The notes: generated from the letters alone by a model not told the origin. DNA of 56,487 nt from JBJXHC01 sp046160825 (GCA_046160825.1 JBJXHC010000026.1:1-56487); one strand, 5' to 3'; counted from the stretch's first letter, positions 1-9,248 are shown. Numbers and translations: made by a program.

Positions 1-27
1 GATAATTGCAAAAAATTTTGACGATCA

Positions 28-423
28 TTAGACCCCAATTGCCAACTCTTGCATGTATTTCTTGATCTCAACTCCGAGGCGACGTTTGGCGTAGTTATCC
101 ATGTATTTGATGAAACCCGAAAGAATAATGGTAACCTTGTTGCCTTTCACATTGGCGGTGTAGGATGTATCAAACTCGCCAATAGGCGCGCGCGGAGGGA
201 ACAATTTCATTATCGTTTCGCAAACTGGACTACCATTGAAAATTATCAGCTTCGGATGGTATTTGATTATCTGCTCCTCAAGGTACTCACCACACTTGCC
301 AATCGCTTCGTTGGGAAAGGTTTTGTTGAGACACTTGACAAGATCGGTGTGTGCTGCACCGTCTGACTTTCCAAGCAAGCAAAGTGTTATTCCCACCGAA
401 ACGCCTTGATCGCAAGTACGCAC
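28..423 (-). pseudogene. Uracil-DNA glycosylase-like C-terminal fragment
   Basis: The residues from TDLVKCLNK through CGEYLEEQI to KLIIFNGSPV resemble the second half of UDG-superfamily proteins: a strand ending in N/D-x-V-K-C, a conserved Cys, then a helix and a strand before the glycosylase loop. The N-terminal half, which carries the catalytic G-E-x-P-G region of that family, is absent. The reading frame runs upstream only into the 3' end of the ABC permease gene and overlaps it by 37 nt from a GTG. I read it as the tail of a truncated gene, or a short protein starting at an internal TTG after the permease stop. The downstream end is inside the window. Family assignment is by pattern only. 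Confidence 0.4.
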
Positions 424-1454
424 GTTATCACCGCCCAGACTGCAAGGCCGAGAATCTGAGGACCGACCTGCGTGAGTGTCGCTCCGTCGATTGCTATGCT
501 TCTCATGCCGTCGGCAAGATACGTGAGAGGAAAGAAATCCGTGATAGCGCGGATGAAGTCGGGCAAATTGGAGCGACTGAAGAACACGCCGGAGAGAAGC
601 ATCATCGGCAGACTGATGACGTTGGCAAGCGGCGCAACCTGGTCTTCAGACTTCGATATTCCGGCGAGCGCCAGTCCGATTGCGAGGAACACAACGGCTC
701 CCAGAATCCCGACCACGAACATTTCCCATACATTCCCGACAAAATGGAGATCAAAGAAAAGATACCCGACTCCGACCAGAACGACAATCTGCATCATCAC
801 CAGCACCAGTCTGGTCGCCATTTGCGCGAGGATAAAATCACCCGGACTGATCGGGGTGACCCAGAGTCGTCGCAGGATGCCGCGCTTCTTCAGAGACACA
901 AAGCCAAAGGCCACGCCAAAGATTCCCATCTGCATGATGGACATGGAAATGATGCCGGGAAGAAGGAAGTCGATGTAGTTGAGATTGCGGCTTTGTACCG
1001 CCTGTTGCTTCAACCGGATACGGGCGGGTGGCGGAGATTGCTGGAACGCTATTTCATCGAGTACGCGCTGGAGAATCAGTACCGCCAGTTGTGTCTCGCG
1101 GGGCTTTCCCTCATTCACAAACGTCAGCAGTGTGTCGGACGACCGGGATGAAAACCCTTGCGGCACCACGACCACCGCGTCACGCTCACCTTTCGTCAGC
1201 TGCTCAAGCTCCACCTTACGCGTCCCGTTGGAGAGTTCGATTGAACTGACCTTACCCAATTCGTGAATGAACGCCTCGCCATCCGGGCCGGCTTCATTGA
1301 TAACGCCAAGCTCCACACTCCCCATGCCACCGAAGTTCACAAAGCCAAACAGAAGAATCATAAAGAGCGGAAAGAGCACCGACCAGATGATCGCTTCCTT
1401 CTGACGGAAAAGCATTTTCACGGATGCCACCGTAAGCTTCCACTTCAGTCGCAT
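387..1454 (-). CDS. ABC-2 type exporter permease
   Basis: This 355-aa protein is the membrane half of an ABC-2 family exporter in the inner membrane. It has one N-terminal transmembrane segment (about residues 25-45), a large extracytoplasmic loop (about 50-170), then five hydrophobic segments from about 175 to 352. That is the usual topology of drug/polysaccharide/Na+ ABC-2 permeases of this length. Its start codon overlaps the stop of the ATPase gene upstream, so the two are translationally coupled and form one transporter. The substrate cannot be read from the sequence; multidrug or lipid-linked export is the usual default for this architecture. Confidence 0.9.
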   Translation of the reverse strand: MRLKWKLTVASVKMLFRQKEAIIWSVLFPLFMILLFGFVNFGGMGSVELGVINEAGPDGEAFIHELGKVSSIELSNGTRKVELEQLTKGERDAVVVVPQGFSSRSSDTLLTFVNEGKPRETQLAVLILQRVLDEIAFQQSPPPARIRLKQQAVQSRNLNYIDFLLPGIISMSIMQMGIFGVAFGFVSLKKRGILRRLWVTPISPGDFILAQMATRLVLVMMQIVVLVGVGYLFFDLHFVGNVWEMFVVGILGAVVFLAIGLALAGISKSEDQVAPLANVISLPMMLLSGVFFSRSNLPDFIRAITDFFPLTYLADGMRSIAIDGATLTQVGPQILGLAVWAVITCVLAIKAFRWE

Positions 1455-2215
1455 CAGCTCTCCCTCAGAGAATGTCCGGTGAGATTCAGGAACACATCTT
1501 CAAGGTTCGCCAGCCGCTCGACACGCTCTTTTTTGAATCCACCATCAACCAATTGTGCAACGAGTTGTTGCGGAGGTGCGAGAGCGATAATCTTCCCCTT
1601 GTCCATGATGGCAACCCTGTCGCACAGTTCTTCCGCCTCTTCCATGTAGTGTGTCGTGAGAACGATGGTCTTTCCTTCGGATCGAATGCGTTTGATGACA
1701 CCCCAGAGATGGCGGCGTGCCTGCGGATCCAATCCGGTTGTCGGCTCGTCAAGGAAGAGCACAAGCGGATCGTTCACCAAAGCTGCCGCGATGGAAAAGC
1801 GTTGCTTCTGGCCGCCGGAGAGTTCAATCACGCGCGCATTGAGTTTATCCTGCAACTCCACTGCTTCAAGTAGCTCCAGCGGATTTACACGGCGACCATA
1901 CATTTCACCAAACAAGTCCAGCAATTCTGCGAGACTGAGTTTATCAAAGAACGACGACGATTGCAGTTGCACGCCAATCACCCGCTTGACTTGCTGCGGG
2001 TTTCGCCTGACGTCAATGCCATTGAGTCGCACTTCTCCCTCATCAATCGGCCGCAAAGTCTCGATCATCTCCAGCGTGGACGTTTTGCCTGCGCCATTCG
2101 GGCCGAGGATTCCGAATATCTCCTTCTCCAACACATTAAAGCTCACGCCATCAACAGCGACGAGATCACCATAACGTTTAACGAGGTTACTCACTTCAAC
2201 AATTGTCCGTGACAT
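1454..2215 (-). CDS. ABC transporter ATP-binding protein
   Basis: This 253-aa nucleotide-binding subunit powers the permease encoded directly downstream. It shows Walker A GPNGAGKTS (about residue 38), the signature LSGGQKQR (about 133), Walker B LVLFLDEP (about 152) and the switch His in VLTTHYMEEAEEL. The sequence resembles the CcmA/NatA/drug-exporter group of ABC ATPases. The stop overlaps the start of the permease gene, and the upstream methyltransferase stop lies directly before its start. The three genes could therefore share a transcript even though the methyltransferase is functionally unrelated. Confidence 0.93.
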   Translation of the reverse strand: MSRTIVEVSNLVKRYGDLVAVDGVSFNVLEKEIFGILGPNGAGKTSTLEMIETLRPIDEGEVRLNGIDVRRNPQQVKRVIGVQLQSSSFFDKLSLAELLDLFGEMYGRRVNPLELLEAVELQDKLNARVIELSGGQKQRFSIAAALVNDPLVLFLDEPTTGLDPQARRHLWGVIKRIRSEGKTIVLTTHYMEEAEELCDRVAIMDKGKIIALAPPQQLVAQLVDGGFKKERVERLANLEDVFLNLTGHSLRES

Positions 2216-3133
2216 TCAGGCCTTCGCCTTTCCGAGCGCATTTGCAATTCTCTTCTGTGCAAGCTCAACGTATTCCTTCCGAAGCTCATAGGCAACGTAC
2301 TCTCTCCCCGCTTGTGCAGCAGCAACGCACGCCGTGCCGCTTCCGCAGAAAGGATCGAGAACAACGTCGCCCCGGAATGTATACAGTTCGATAAGCCGGC
2401 GCGGTAGTTCAAGCGGAAATGGCGCCGGGTGTCCGACTTTCTTCGCCCGTTCAGCCGGGAACGTCCAAACGCTTTTGGTGAACTCCAGAAACTCTTCCTT
2501 CGCTATTGAGTTCTGCTTCTCCCCCTTCGTCCGTGCATAACTCCCTTTGGAAAAGACGAGAATGTACTCATGCACATCGCGCAACGTCGGATTGGAGGCA
2601 GACTGCCAGCTTCCCCATGCAGTGGACGGACTTGCACTCGCCCCCTTGTCCCAGATAATCTCGCCGCGCATCTGAAAACCGATCTCCGCCATATCCTGAA
2701 TAACAAATGCATGCAGAGGAATGTACGGCTTGCGTCCGAGGTTGGCAACGTTCACACACGCGCGGCCACCGTTTACCAGTACCCGATACGTCTCAGCAAA
2801 CACACGTCGCAACAACGCACGGTAATCGTCAAGGGTCAGATTATCATCATACTCTTTGGTGACATTATAAGGAGGCGACGTCACCATGAGGTGAATGCTG
2901 TTGTCGGGAAGATCGTCCATGGCTTCACTGGATTTCAGCAGAACGGTATTGAGTGCCGTTGCGGGAATAGGTTGCTCAATGGTATCAGCGGATTCCTCTG
3001 CGCGCAGCCCATCATACAATTTGCTTTCGTAGAACTTCGAGGCATCATGACCAATGCGACCCGATGTGCCAAACGCGCTTGTGGAGGTTGACTTGCGGGA
3101 GTACGTTCGCTTTGTCTTCTGCACTTCTCCCAT
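2216..3133 (-). CDS. Orphan site-specific DNA methyltransferase
   Basis: This is a 305-aa S-adenosylmethionine-dependent amino-methyltransferase acting on adenine-N6 or cytosine-N4 in DNA. The catalytic motif TSPPYN lies at about residue 85, before the SAM-binding motif DPFCGSGTA at about 262. This is the beta-class order (motif IV before motif I). A basic, low-complexity N-terminal stretch of about 40 residues (KTKRTYSRKS) precedes the domain. No restriction enzyme gene is adjacent, so it is probably a solitary methylase. The m4C versus m6A specificity and the target cannot be decided from sequence. It abuts the ABC ATPase gene without a gap. Confidence 0.85.
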   Translation of the reverse strand: MGEVQKTKRTYSRKSTSTSAFGTSGRIGHDASKFYESKLYDGLRAEESADTIEQPIPATALNTVLLKSSEAMDDLPDNSIHLMVTSPPYNVTKEYDDNLTLDDYRALLRRVFAETYRVLVNGGRACVNVANLGRKPYIPLHAFVIQDMAEIGFQMRGEIIWDKGASASPSTAWGSWQSASNPTLRDVHEYILVFSKGSYARTKGEKQNSIAKEEFLEFTKSVWTFPAERAKKVGHPAPFPLELPRRLIELYTFRGDVVLDPFCGSGTACVAAAQAGREYVAYELRKEYVELAQKRIANALGKAKA

Positions 3134-3181
3134 AAGAACTAGCGGATGAAGAGTAAGGGATGGAACGTTGCGGTCATCGTA

Positions 3182-3724
3182 TCAGGACTTCCACTTGGTT
3201 TCCGTAATACCTGCCGCGTGGTTTGCAAAGCGTGCGAGGACGAAAAGTAAATCCGAAAGCCGATTGAGGTAGATGGTGATGTACTCGCCGATATCTTCGT
3301 TACGTGAAAGACGAACCACTGTGCGCTCTGCCCGACGACAGATTGTGCGCGCAAAATGCAGCCGCGCAGCAACGGGCGAACCACCCGGCAGGATGAACGT
3401 CTTCAGTGGTTTGAGATACAGTTCGAGCGAATCGATATACTTTTCAAGCTGATGAGCATACTTGAGTTCGATGCGTTTGATTTTCTTTTTTTCCATCGAG
3501 CGGGGAGTGGCAAGGTCGGCACCGAGATCGAACAATTGGTTTTGCACCGTCGTCAGAATTTTGTCAATTTCCGGGTAAGCATTGTCGGCCCGGACTATGC
3601 CGAGGAGCGAATTCAGCTCGTCCACAGTACCGTACGCTTCGATTCTCAGGGCATCCTTCGGCACACGTTGTCCGCCGAAGAGGGATGTGTCCCCCTTGTC
3701 GCCTGTCTTGGTGTAAATTTTCAT
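3182..3724 (-). CDS. pduO: Cob(I)alamin adenosyltransferase, PduO type
   Basis: The enzyme transfers the adenosyl group of ATP to cob(I)alamin to make coenzyme B12. The start was set at the ATG giving MKIYTKTGDKGDTSLFGG, the family's N-terminal ATP-binding signature; the 37 codons upstream are open but do not belong to the family. The product is 180 aa, the usual length. Further family blocks are LGIVRA, the ICRRAERTVV helix with catalytic Arg residues, and YLNRLSDLLFVLAR near the C-terminus. It sits alone, with palindromic repeats upstream. Confidence 0.93.
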   Translation of the reverse strand: MKIYTKTGDKGDTSLFGGQRVPKDALRIEAYGTVDELNSLLGIVRADNAYPEIDKILTTVQNQLFDLGADLATPRSMEKKKIKRIELKYAHQLEKYIDSLELYLKPLKTFILPGGSPVAARLHFARTICRRAERTVVRLSRNEDIGEYITIYLNRLSDLLFVLARFANHAAGITETKWKS

Positions 3725-3849
3725 TGGAAAGTCACGAAAAGTTGGTACGAATGTACCCAAAAGAGGTATGACAAGCAAAAGAAGCTGTGTCGAGGTTTGG
3801 TGCTGAAAATTGCCTGGGGGTAGTGCAGCGGACAAACGAGGACAGCCTG

Positions 3850-3924
3850 CCCCGCCGTTTTGTGGCGGGGTTTGTCCTACTACCTTATTGAGATGAGGAG
3901 TAGGTCAAGCGTCCCCGCTTGACC
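3850..3924. repeat. Two intergenic hairpins between adenosyltransferase and lipocalin genes
   Basis: Two perfect palindromes lie close together: CCCCGCC/GGCGGGG with a 7-nt loop (3850-3870) and GGTCAAGCG/CGCTTGACC with a 4-nt loop (3903-3924). Neither is followed by a clear T run on the minus strand, so they look like dispersed REP-type palindromes rather than a clean terminator. Similar CCTGCCCGCC-type sequence occurs at about 52440 and 53210. Apart from the small open frame at 4018-4128 I see no gene in 3725-4163. Confidence 0.5.
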
Positions 3925-4017
3925 GAATGGTTTAAACTTTAGCACCACCAGTGTCGAGACGATATTGCACTGCTGGAGTCAACATGAAGCGCTACCAATG
4001 TTAAATCAAACAGTCGT

Positions 4018-4128
4018 TCAGAGAAGGTGTGTTGCCATCCCTACAACAAAAATGGCAACTATGACAAGCAAGGATGTGACGATACCGATGCCGGCAGTCC
4101 AGAACGTGTTACGAGCGATGAAGAGCAA
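4018..4128 (-). CDS. Possible single-TM miniprotein
   Basis: A 36-codon frame with a TTG start follows the lipocalin gene on the same strand. It encodes a short polar start (LFIARNTFW) followed by one strongly hydrophobic helix of about 22 residues containing SLLVIVAIFVVGM, then a stop. The clean helix and its position in the same direction suggest a small membrane protein. There is no obvious strong ribosome binding site, so this is only a candidate; it could be a decayed remnant. Confidence 0.25.
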   Translation of the reverse strand: MLFIARNTFWTAGIGIVTSLLVIVAIFVVGMATHLL

Positions 4129-4163
4129 CCGGCTTCATAAATGTTCGGTGGAGGCAAATGTCC

Positions 4164-4727
4164 CTACTTCGACGAACCCTCTGAAACATGTTTGGTGAAG
4201 ATAAGATCCTTCGTGTCGTACCCCTTTTGTTGTATTCGATCCAGGATTCCCGCCATGGTAAGATCATCGAGTGTTGTAGTGCGAGCGAGGATCCAAAGAT
4301 ATTTCCGATTCGGTTCTCCGATGACCGCATAACTGTAATCAGGCCCAAGGTCGATGATCCAGTAGTTGCCCCACACGAAAGGAAGAAATGAAAGAAATGC
4401 CGGTGCAAAACGGACCTTGAGCTTCGAGTTGGGTTCGTCATCATCTGACCGTCGGGCGCGGCCTTCGGCTTCAGTCATCTCGCCGTTTTCCTTCCGACAC
4501 CGGTTCACGACGATAAATTCCTCACCATCAAGAGTATATGTTGCAGTGACGTCTCCGATGCAATCGTTTTGGAATCTGTTCGGCAATCGGGCAATTTCGT
4601 ACCACACGCCACTGTATTTCCGTGGATCCACTGTGGGTACAACGGTAAGATCATCCATGGGACCATCCTGTGATTGCAGAGTCTGCGGAAGAAACAGTAT
4701 TGTGAACGCCCAAGCGATAAATTTCAT
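4164..4727 (-). CDS. Lipocalin family protein (Blc-like)
   Basis: This 187-aa exported lipocalin is predicted to bind a small hydrophobic ligand, as bacterial Blc proteins bind lysophospholipids. It begins with a signal peptide (about residues 1-19, hydrophobic core AWAFTILFL) that ends near LQSQDG without a lipobox Cys. The lipocalin GxW motif is in YSGVWYEIARLPNRFQ. The YTL, NRC, AEGRA and YWIIDLGPDYSYAVIGEP blocks match Blc-type lipocalins, and the late ILARTTTLDD segment is also typical. It stands as a single gene, 32 nt downstream of the SDR gene on the same strand, so co-transcription is possible. Confidence 0.92.
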   Translation of the reverse strand: MKFIAWAFTILFLPQTLQSQDGPMDDLTVVPTVDPRKYSGVWYEIARLPNRFQNDCIGDVTATYTLDGEEFIVVNRCRKENGEMTEAEGRARRSDDDEPNSKLKVRFAPAFLSFLPFVWGNYWIIDLGPDYSYAVIGEPNRKYLWILARTTTLDDLTMAGILDRIQQKGYDTKDLIFTKHVSEGSSK

Positions 4728-4759
4728 ACAAGTGAATCCTTCAATTTCATGACAGCGAT

Positions 4760-6205
4760 CTACAGTGTGCTCTTCTCATGTACAAGATGATTAATCATCC
4801 CACCGAAAATAATCTTATGAAAAGGAAGCACTGCATACCAATACATTCTCCCTAAAAGGCCACGTGGTCGAAAGGTCGCAGTTTGAACAAGCCGCTCTCC
4901 ATCCTCACCCTTCTCAAGTCGAAACTCCAACCATGCTTCTCCAGGCAATTTCATTTCTGCAAAGAGTAACAAGCGACGGCCTTCCTTGTCGGCAATCAGG
5001 ACACGCCAGAAGTCCAGAGTGTCTCCCGCGCGGATGCTGTTTGCATTTCTTCGTCCACGGTTCAATCCAACACCGCCGGCTGCTTTATCCATCAGGCCCC
5101 GAATTGCCCAGAGAGTATTTGCATAGTACCAACCCTTTTCGCCACCGATCGTCCAAACGTTCTCCCATACGAGGGCAGAGTTGCCTGTAATGTTGCATAC
5201 CCTCCTGTCTTTGAAGCATCCAAATTCCGGAACTTTCACGTCCCGCATCGTATTGCGCTCAGCACCCGAAGAACTGAATGAGTCTTTCCAACTGCTGAGG
5301 ACATCCTGTTGCTCGATTTTTTCAAAGGCACGCTGCACCGCGGTTGTGTATGACAGAAGCTCGATACCCAGTTCTTTCGCCAGATCATTCTGCCGCGCAA
5401 CGATGTTCACCTTCATGCTGTCCACAAGGTTGACTGCGAGAGGATAAGAGATTTGTGTTACAAAATACAACCAGTAGGATGACAGGCGCGGCGTCATCAC
5501 CGGCACTGTGATAATCAAGCGTTTCAATCCCCGCACTGCTGCACACTGCAACAACATCTGTTTGTAGGTCAGGACTTCAGGCCCGCCAATGTCGAAATCC
5601 TTATTGTATGTGCTCTCGCGCAGCATGACACCGACGAGGAACTGGAGAATGTTTCTGACAGCAATGGGCTGGCACTTCGTGTTCAGCCATCGTGGCGCAA
5701 CCATCACCGGAAGTTTTTCAACGAGGTCCCTTACAATTTCAAAGGATGCGCTCCCCGATCCGACCACAATACCTGCTCGTAGAACCGTCACGGGCACACG
5801 GCCCGCCCGAAGAATCTTCTCGACGTTTGAATGTGACAAGAGGTGGTCTGAGAGAACCGCTTCGTTGACGATACCGCTGAGGTAGATGATCTGACGACAG
5901 GATGTTGGCTCGATGAGCTTCAAAAAATTGTGTGCTGCCAACGATTCCTGTTCCTGAAAATTTCCTACTGTTGATCCCATGGAGTGGATCAAGTAGAAGG
6001 CAATATCCAGCTGAGGGGGAAGAGGATCGAATGTCCGGTGGTCGAGAAAGTCAATTTCGATGGTGTGGATGTGCTCGTCGGAAGTGTCGCGCTCGAATCG
6101 GGATTCGTTTCTCACGCAACAGAACAGCTCATGTCCTTGGTGGTGCAGCACGGGGAGAAGCCGTTGTCCAATGTACCCGGTAGCTCCTGTGATGAGAACG
6201 TTCAT
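4760..6205 (-). CDS. NAD(P)-binding SDR with C-terminal DUF2867 domain
   Basis: The N-terminus MNVLITGATGYIGQRL carries the GxxGxxG dinucleotide-binding loop of atypical short-chain dehydrogenases (NmrA/YbjT-like). About 290 residues form the Rossmann part, with LIHSMGS and YLSGIVNE blocks. The remaining part (about 320-481: WTIGGEKGWYYANTLWAIRG through LLLFAEMKLPGEAWLEF to GRMYWYAVLPFHKIIFGGM) matches the DUF2867 domain that is often fused to it. The total of 481 aa is the usual length for the fusion. The substrate is unknown; a nucleotide-sugar, quinone or lipid is possible. Confidence 0.88.
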   Translation of the reverse strand: MNVLITGATGYIGQRLLPVLHHQGHELFCCVRNESRFERDTSDEHIHTIEIDFLDHRTFDPLPPQLDIAFYLIHSMGSTVGNFQEQESLAAHNFLKLIEPTSCRQIIYLSGIVNEAVLSDHLLSHSNVEKILRAGRVPVTVLRAGIVVGSGSASFEIVRDLVEKLPVMVAPRWLNTKCQPIAVRNILQFLVGVMLRESTYNKDFDIGGPEVLTYKQMLLQCAAVRGLKRLIITVPVMTPRLSSYWLYFVTQISYPLAVNLVDSMKVNIVARQNDLAKELGIELLSYTTAVQRAFEKIEQQDVLSSWKDSFSSSGAERNTMRDVKVPEFGCFKDRRVCNITGNSALVWENVWTIGGEKGWYYANTLWAIRGLMDKAAGGVGLNRGRRNANSIRAGDTLDFWRVLIADKEGRRLLLFAEMKLPGEAWLEFRLEKGEDGERLVQTATFRPRGLLGRMYWYAVLPFHKIIFGGMINHLVHEKSTL

Positions 6206-6358
6206 GTTGCTGGCTCAACACTATCAACACATTTTAGAGATCTACTCCATCCCTTCCCTTTGCCGTCATGCGTACCCCTTTGCAACAGCGCGCTCGGGCG
6301 GCGTGGAACCGGGGAAGACTTGATGGAGGTCGGGAGAGATTTGAGCTTCATAATGAGA

Positions 6359-7735
6359 TTAAGCATCCAGTGGCGAAAACTTTGCTGTAAAGTGTCGCAG
6401 CATCGGTGGTTCTTCCGTGATACGATAGCCCTTTAGTTCATGTCGGTGCTCGTAAGCTTCAATCACTACTTCAATCACGTAGTCAATATGACTCTGTGTA
6501 TACACTCTACGCGGGATCGCGAGGCGCACAAGCTCCATACGCGCCGGAATCAGTCGCTTGTTCGCGTCGTACTTGCCGAACATGACACTGCCGATCTCGA
6601 CCGAGCGGATGCCTCCGCGCCTGTACAACTCAGCGACCAATGACTGCCCGGGGTATTGATCGACGGGTATGTGTGAAAGGAATCTCTTTGCATTCAGATA
6701 AATTGCATGCCCACCGGGTGGCTGGAGAATCGGGACGCCGGCTTGCGTCAACCGCTCGCCCAGATACTCGACCGAACGGATCCGGTAGCGCAGATAATGC
6801 TCATCCAGCACTTCATCAAGTCCTTGAGTAATTGCTTCAAGGTCACGTCCGGCGAGGCCGCCGTAGGTGGGAAATCCTTCCGTGATAATCAGAAGATTGC
6901 GCGCCTTCAACGTCAGTGCCTCGTCATTCAGCGCGAGGAAGCCCCCCATGTTGACAATCGCGTCCTTCTTTGCGCTCATCGTCACACCGTCTGCATACGA
7001 GAACATTTCCTTCACGATGTCTTTTACTAACACCCCTGCATAACCGTGTTCACGCAGCTTGATAAAATATGCATTCTCTGCGAATCTGCATGCATCGAGA
7101 AACAGTGGAATGCCATACTTCCGGCATACGTCCTTCGTCTCGCGAATATTCTGCATGGAAACGGGCTGTCCACCGCCGGAGTTGTTGGTTATCGTAATCA
7201 TGCAGAGGGGAATATTCTCTGCCCCCATTTTCCGGATAAACTCATCGAGGGCCGGTACATCCATGTTGCCTTTGAAATCCGCGATCACGTCAGGGTCCTT
7301 CCCCTCGGCGGTTGGAAGATCCACTGCTTCGGCGCCCGAGAATTCGATATTTGCGCGTGTCGTGTCGAAGTGCGTGTTGTTCGGGATAAACTTTCCCTTT
7401 CCTCCCATAATCGTAAAGAGGATTTTCTCAGCCGCACGACCCTGATGCGTCGGGATGATGTTCTTCAGTCCTGTCAACTGCCGTACTTTATGCTCGAACC
7501 GATAGAAGCTCCTCGCCCCGGCATATGATTCATCTCCCTCCATCATCCCCGCCCATTGTTTCGCACTCATGGCCGACGTGCCGCTGTCTGTTAGAAGATC
7601 AATAAGCACTTCCTGTGCCGGTAAAAGAAATACGTTGTAGTCTGCGCGGCGTAAATATGTCTCGCGCTCACGTTCGGTGGTAAACTCGATCGGTTCAACG
7701 GATTTGATTTTGAATGGTTCAATGATGGTTTTCAT
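6359..7735 (-). CDS. tnaA: Tryptophanase (L-tryptophan indole-lyase)
   Basis: This PLP enzyme splits tryptophan into indole, pyruvate and ammonia. The 458-aa length and the blocks THQGRAAEKILF, TNNSGGGQPVSMQNI, FLDACRFAENAYF and TMSAKKDAIVNMGG (PLP lysine) are those of the tryptophanase/tyrosine phenol-lyase family. The two activities are told apart near the C-terminus. Tyrosine phenol-lyase has an Arg in S-M-E-R-G, while here the segment reads SVEIGS, the tryptophanase form. LRHFTAKF at the end also matches tryptophanase. It is a single gene; no TnaC-like leader is visible in the short upstream region. Confidence 0.93.
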   Translation of the reverse strand: MKTIIEPFKIKSVEPIEFTTERERETYLRRADYNVFLLPAQEVLIDLLTDSGTSAMSAKQWAGMMEGDESYAGARSFYRFEHKVRQLTGLKNIIPTHQGRAAEKILFTIMGGKGKFIPNNTHFDTTRANIEFSGAEAVDLPTAEGKDPDVIADFKGNMDVPALDEFIRKMGAENIPLCMITITNNSGGGQPVSMQNIRETKDVCRKYGIPLFLDACRFAENAYFIKLREHGYAGVLVKDIVKEMFSYADGVTMSAKKDAIVNMGGFLALNDEALTLKARNLLIITEGFPTYGGLAGRDLEAITQGLDEVLDEHYLRYRIRSVEYLGERLTQAGVPILQPPGGHAIYLNAKRFLSHIPVDQYPGQSLVAELYRRGGIRSVEIGSVMFGKYDANKRLIPARMELVRLAIPRRVYTQSHIDYVIEVVIEAYEHRHELKGYRITEEPPMLRHFTAKFSPLDA

Positions 7736-7938
7736 GGTTCTCTTCCTTATGACTCAGCGTGACCTTCCGTCGTTACAACGTTTCGTCGCCCCAATCATTT
7801 TGTACCAGAAGCTCCGTGGAACTGGTCGGTGTTCAACTCTGAAAAGGGCGACTGAGCGGAGCCGAAGGGACCTCGCCTTACGCATTTCAGAGAATCCGGG
7901 TTTTGTGAAGAAACTTCAAGCTTGATGAAACACTCGAA

Positions 7939-8102
7939 TTATCCGTGAAGCACCGGATAGTAATCCTCCGCTTTTATCTCTTCCCGGCTGTAGCGCTTCA
8001 CCAGATGATTCAGGATTGCTTCGAGCGTTTTGCCGTGCAAGGGATTATTCGGCTGGGCCGAAGGGTCGAGGGATCCCATTGGAGAAGGGGGTTTGAGTTT
8101 CA
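7939..8102 (-). pseudogene. VF530/DUF2132-like small gene with a frameshift
   Basis: An ATG at 8102 with a GGAG ribosome site 8 nt upstream follows the oxidoreductase gene. Its frame gives ...SAQPNNP, and the next bases, read one frame over, give LHGKTLEAILNHLVKRY before a stop. NNPLHG followed by a TLE-x-ILxxLV helix is the start of the VF530/DUF2132 family of small DNA-binding proteins. One base appears to be missing exactly at the P|L junction, and the family's C-terminal half is not present. It is either a decayed gene or a sequencing error. The rest of 7736-8115 shows nothing else I can support. Confidence 0.35.
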
Positions 8103-8115
8103 TATTCGTACTCCG

Positions 8116-9162
8116 TCAAACACCTACGCGCTTCCCCTTCTCATTGCTCCTCTTCGCTGCTTCAATAATCTTCATCACGTTCAAAGCTTCTTCCGGTTTC
8201 ACTGCCAACTCGCCATCGTGCAAGATGCATTCAGCGATGTTGTCGTAATAGGCATTGTAGTTGCCGGACAGGGTTTCCATCACGGCTCTCACCGGAAGGC
8301 CGTCTTTCTCGGTGTTCAAGAGTCCCCACAATGGTCCGGGTTCCTTTCCCCATTCAGGGTCGGTGGGGTTTTTGCCTTCCTTCAATGCGGCTTCCTGCGG
8401 GTCCATGCCATGCTTCACAAACGAGCCGAGCGTTCCGTGGAGAACATAGCGCGGTGCCGGCTCACGCGCAAGGTAGCTTCCTCTCACCGTCACGTTCTTG
8501 TCGGGATAATGAAGCCGGACCTCAAACCAATCGATGATCTCTCCTCCGGTCCTCATCGACTTCAGATGCGCCGTCACCGCTTCCGGCATCCCGAAGAGCA
8601 CAACTGCCTGGTCAATCAAATGGGTACCGAGGCCGGGCAGCATTCCGGCGCCTCGGTCCGCCTGCTCTTTCCATGTGTTGGGACGGAGAGAGTTCAGATA
8701 GCGGTCCCAGCGTGCCTCGTACTCGACGAGCCGCCCCAGCATGTTCTCGCGTATGATGCGTTGCACCGTGAGGAAATCACCGGCCCAGCGCCTGTTCTGG
8801 AAAACACTGAGCACGCGGCCTGCCATTGCTGCGATGCGAATCAATTCTTCCGCCTGGGCGACGGTCTGCGTGAATGGCTTTTCGACGACTACGTGTTTGC
8901 CTGCTTCGAGGCCCTTTTGGGCAAACTCAAAATGCGTATCGTCGGGGGTGTTCACAATGATCAGCATGATCTCTTCGTCGCCGAGAATATCATCGAACGA
9001 CTTTGATGGGATGATGCCGGGATGGAGCGTGTGAGCATCACTCGTGCTCCGCTCAACAATGCGCTTTATGAGGAATAGCGGATTATGTGCAAGAAGAGGT
9101 CCGTGGAATATTCTCCCTGACATTCCGAAGGAGGCAATACCAGTAATGATTTGGGGTGTCAT
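8116..9162 (-). CDS. Gfo/Idh/MocA family oxidoreductase
   Basis: This 348-aa NAD(P)-dependent oxidoreductase probably acts on a sugar or inositol derivative. The N-terminal Rossmann domain starts ITGIASFGMSGRIFHGPLL (GxxGxxG-like loop). The hallmark EKP motif is in GKHVVVEKPFTQTVAQAEEL (about residue 95), and the C-terminal dimer domain includes LGTHLIDQAV with the conserved His. The order and length match the YvaA/YdgJ branch. The substrate is unknown. A decayed small gene follows it directly on the same strand. Confidence 0.92.
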   Translation of the reverse strand: MTPQIITGIASFGMSGRIFHGPLLAHNPLFLIKRIVERSTSDAHTLHPGIIPSKSFDDILGDEEIMLIIVNTPDDTHFEFAQKGLEAGKHVVVEKPFTQTVAQAEELIRIAAMAGRVLSVFQNRRWAGDFLTVQRIIRENMLGRLVEYEARWDRYLNSLRPNTWKEQADRGAGMLPGLGTHLIDQAVVLFGMPEAVTAHLKSMRTGGEIIDWFEVRLHYPDKNVTVRGSYLAREPAPRYVLHGTLGSFVKHGMDPQEAALKEGKNPTDPEWGKEPGPLWGLLNTEKDGLPVRAVMETLSGNYNAYYDNIAECILHDGELAVKPEEALNVMKIIEAAKRSNEKGKRVGV

Positions 9163-9248
9163 TGGGCGTTCGTTTCGTTATGGTAAATCGACCTCACGCC
9201 GTTTCCCCGATACCGTAAAGTTCAATTTCTATATGGCCGCTTTCGTTT

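Noticed and set aside
7945..9006. Long plus-strand open frame opposite the oxidoreductase
   Set aside because: It is antisense to a well-conserved Gfo/Idh/MocA gene and has no family features of its own.
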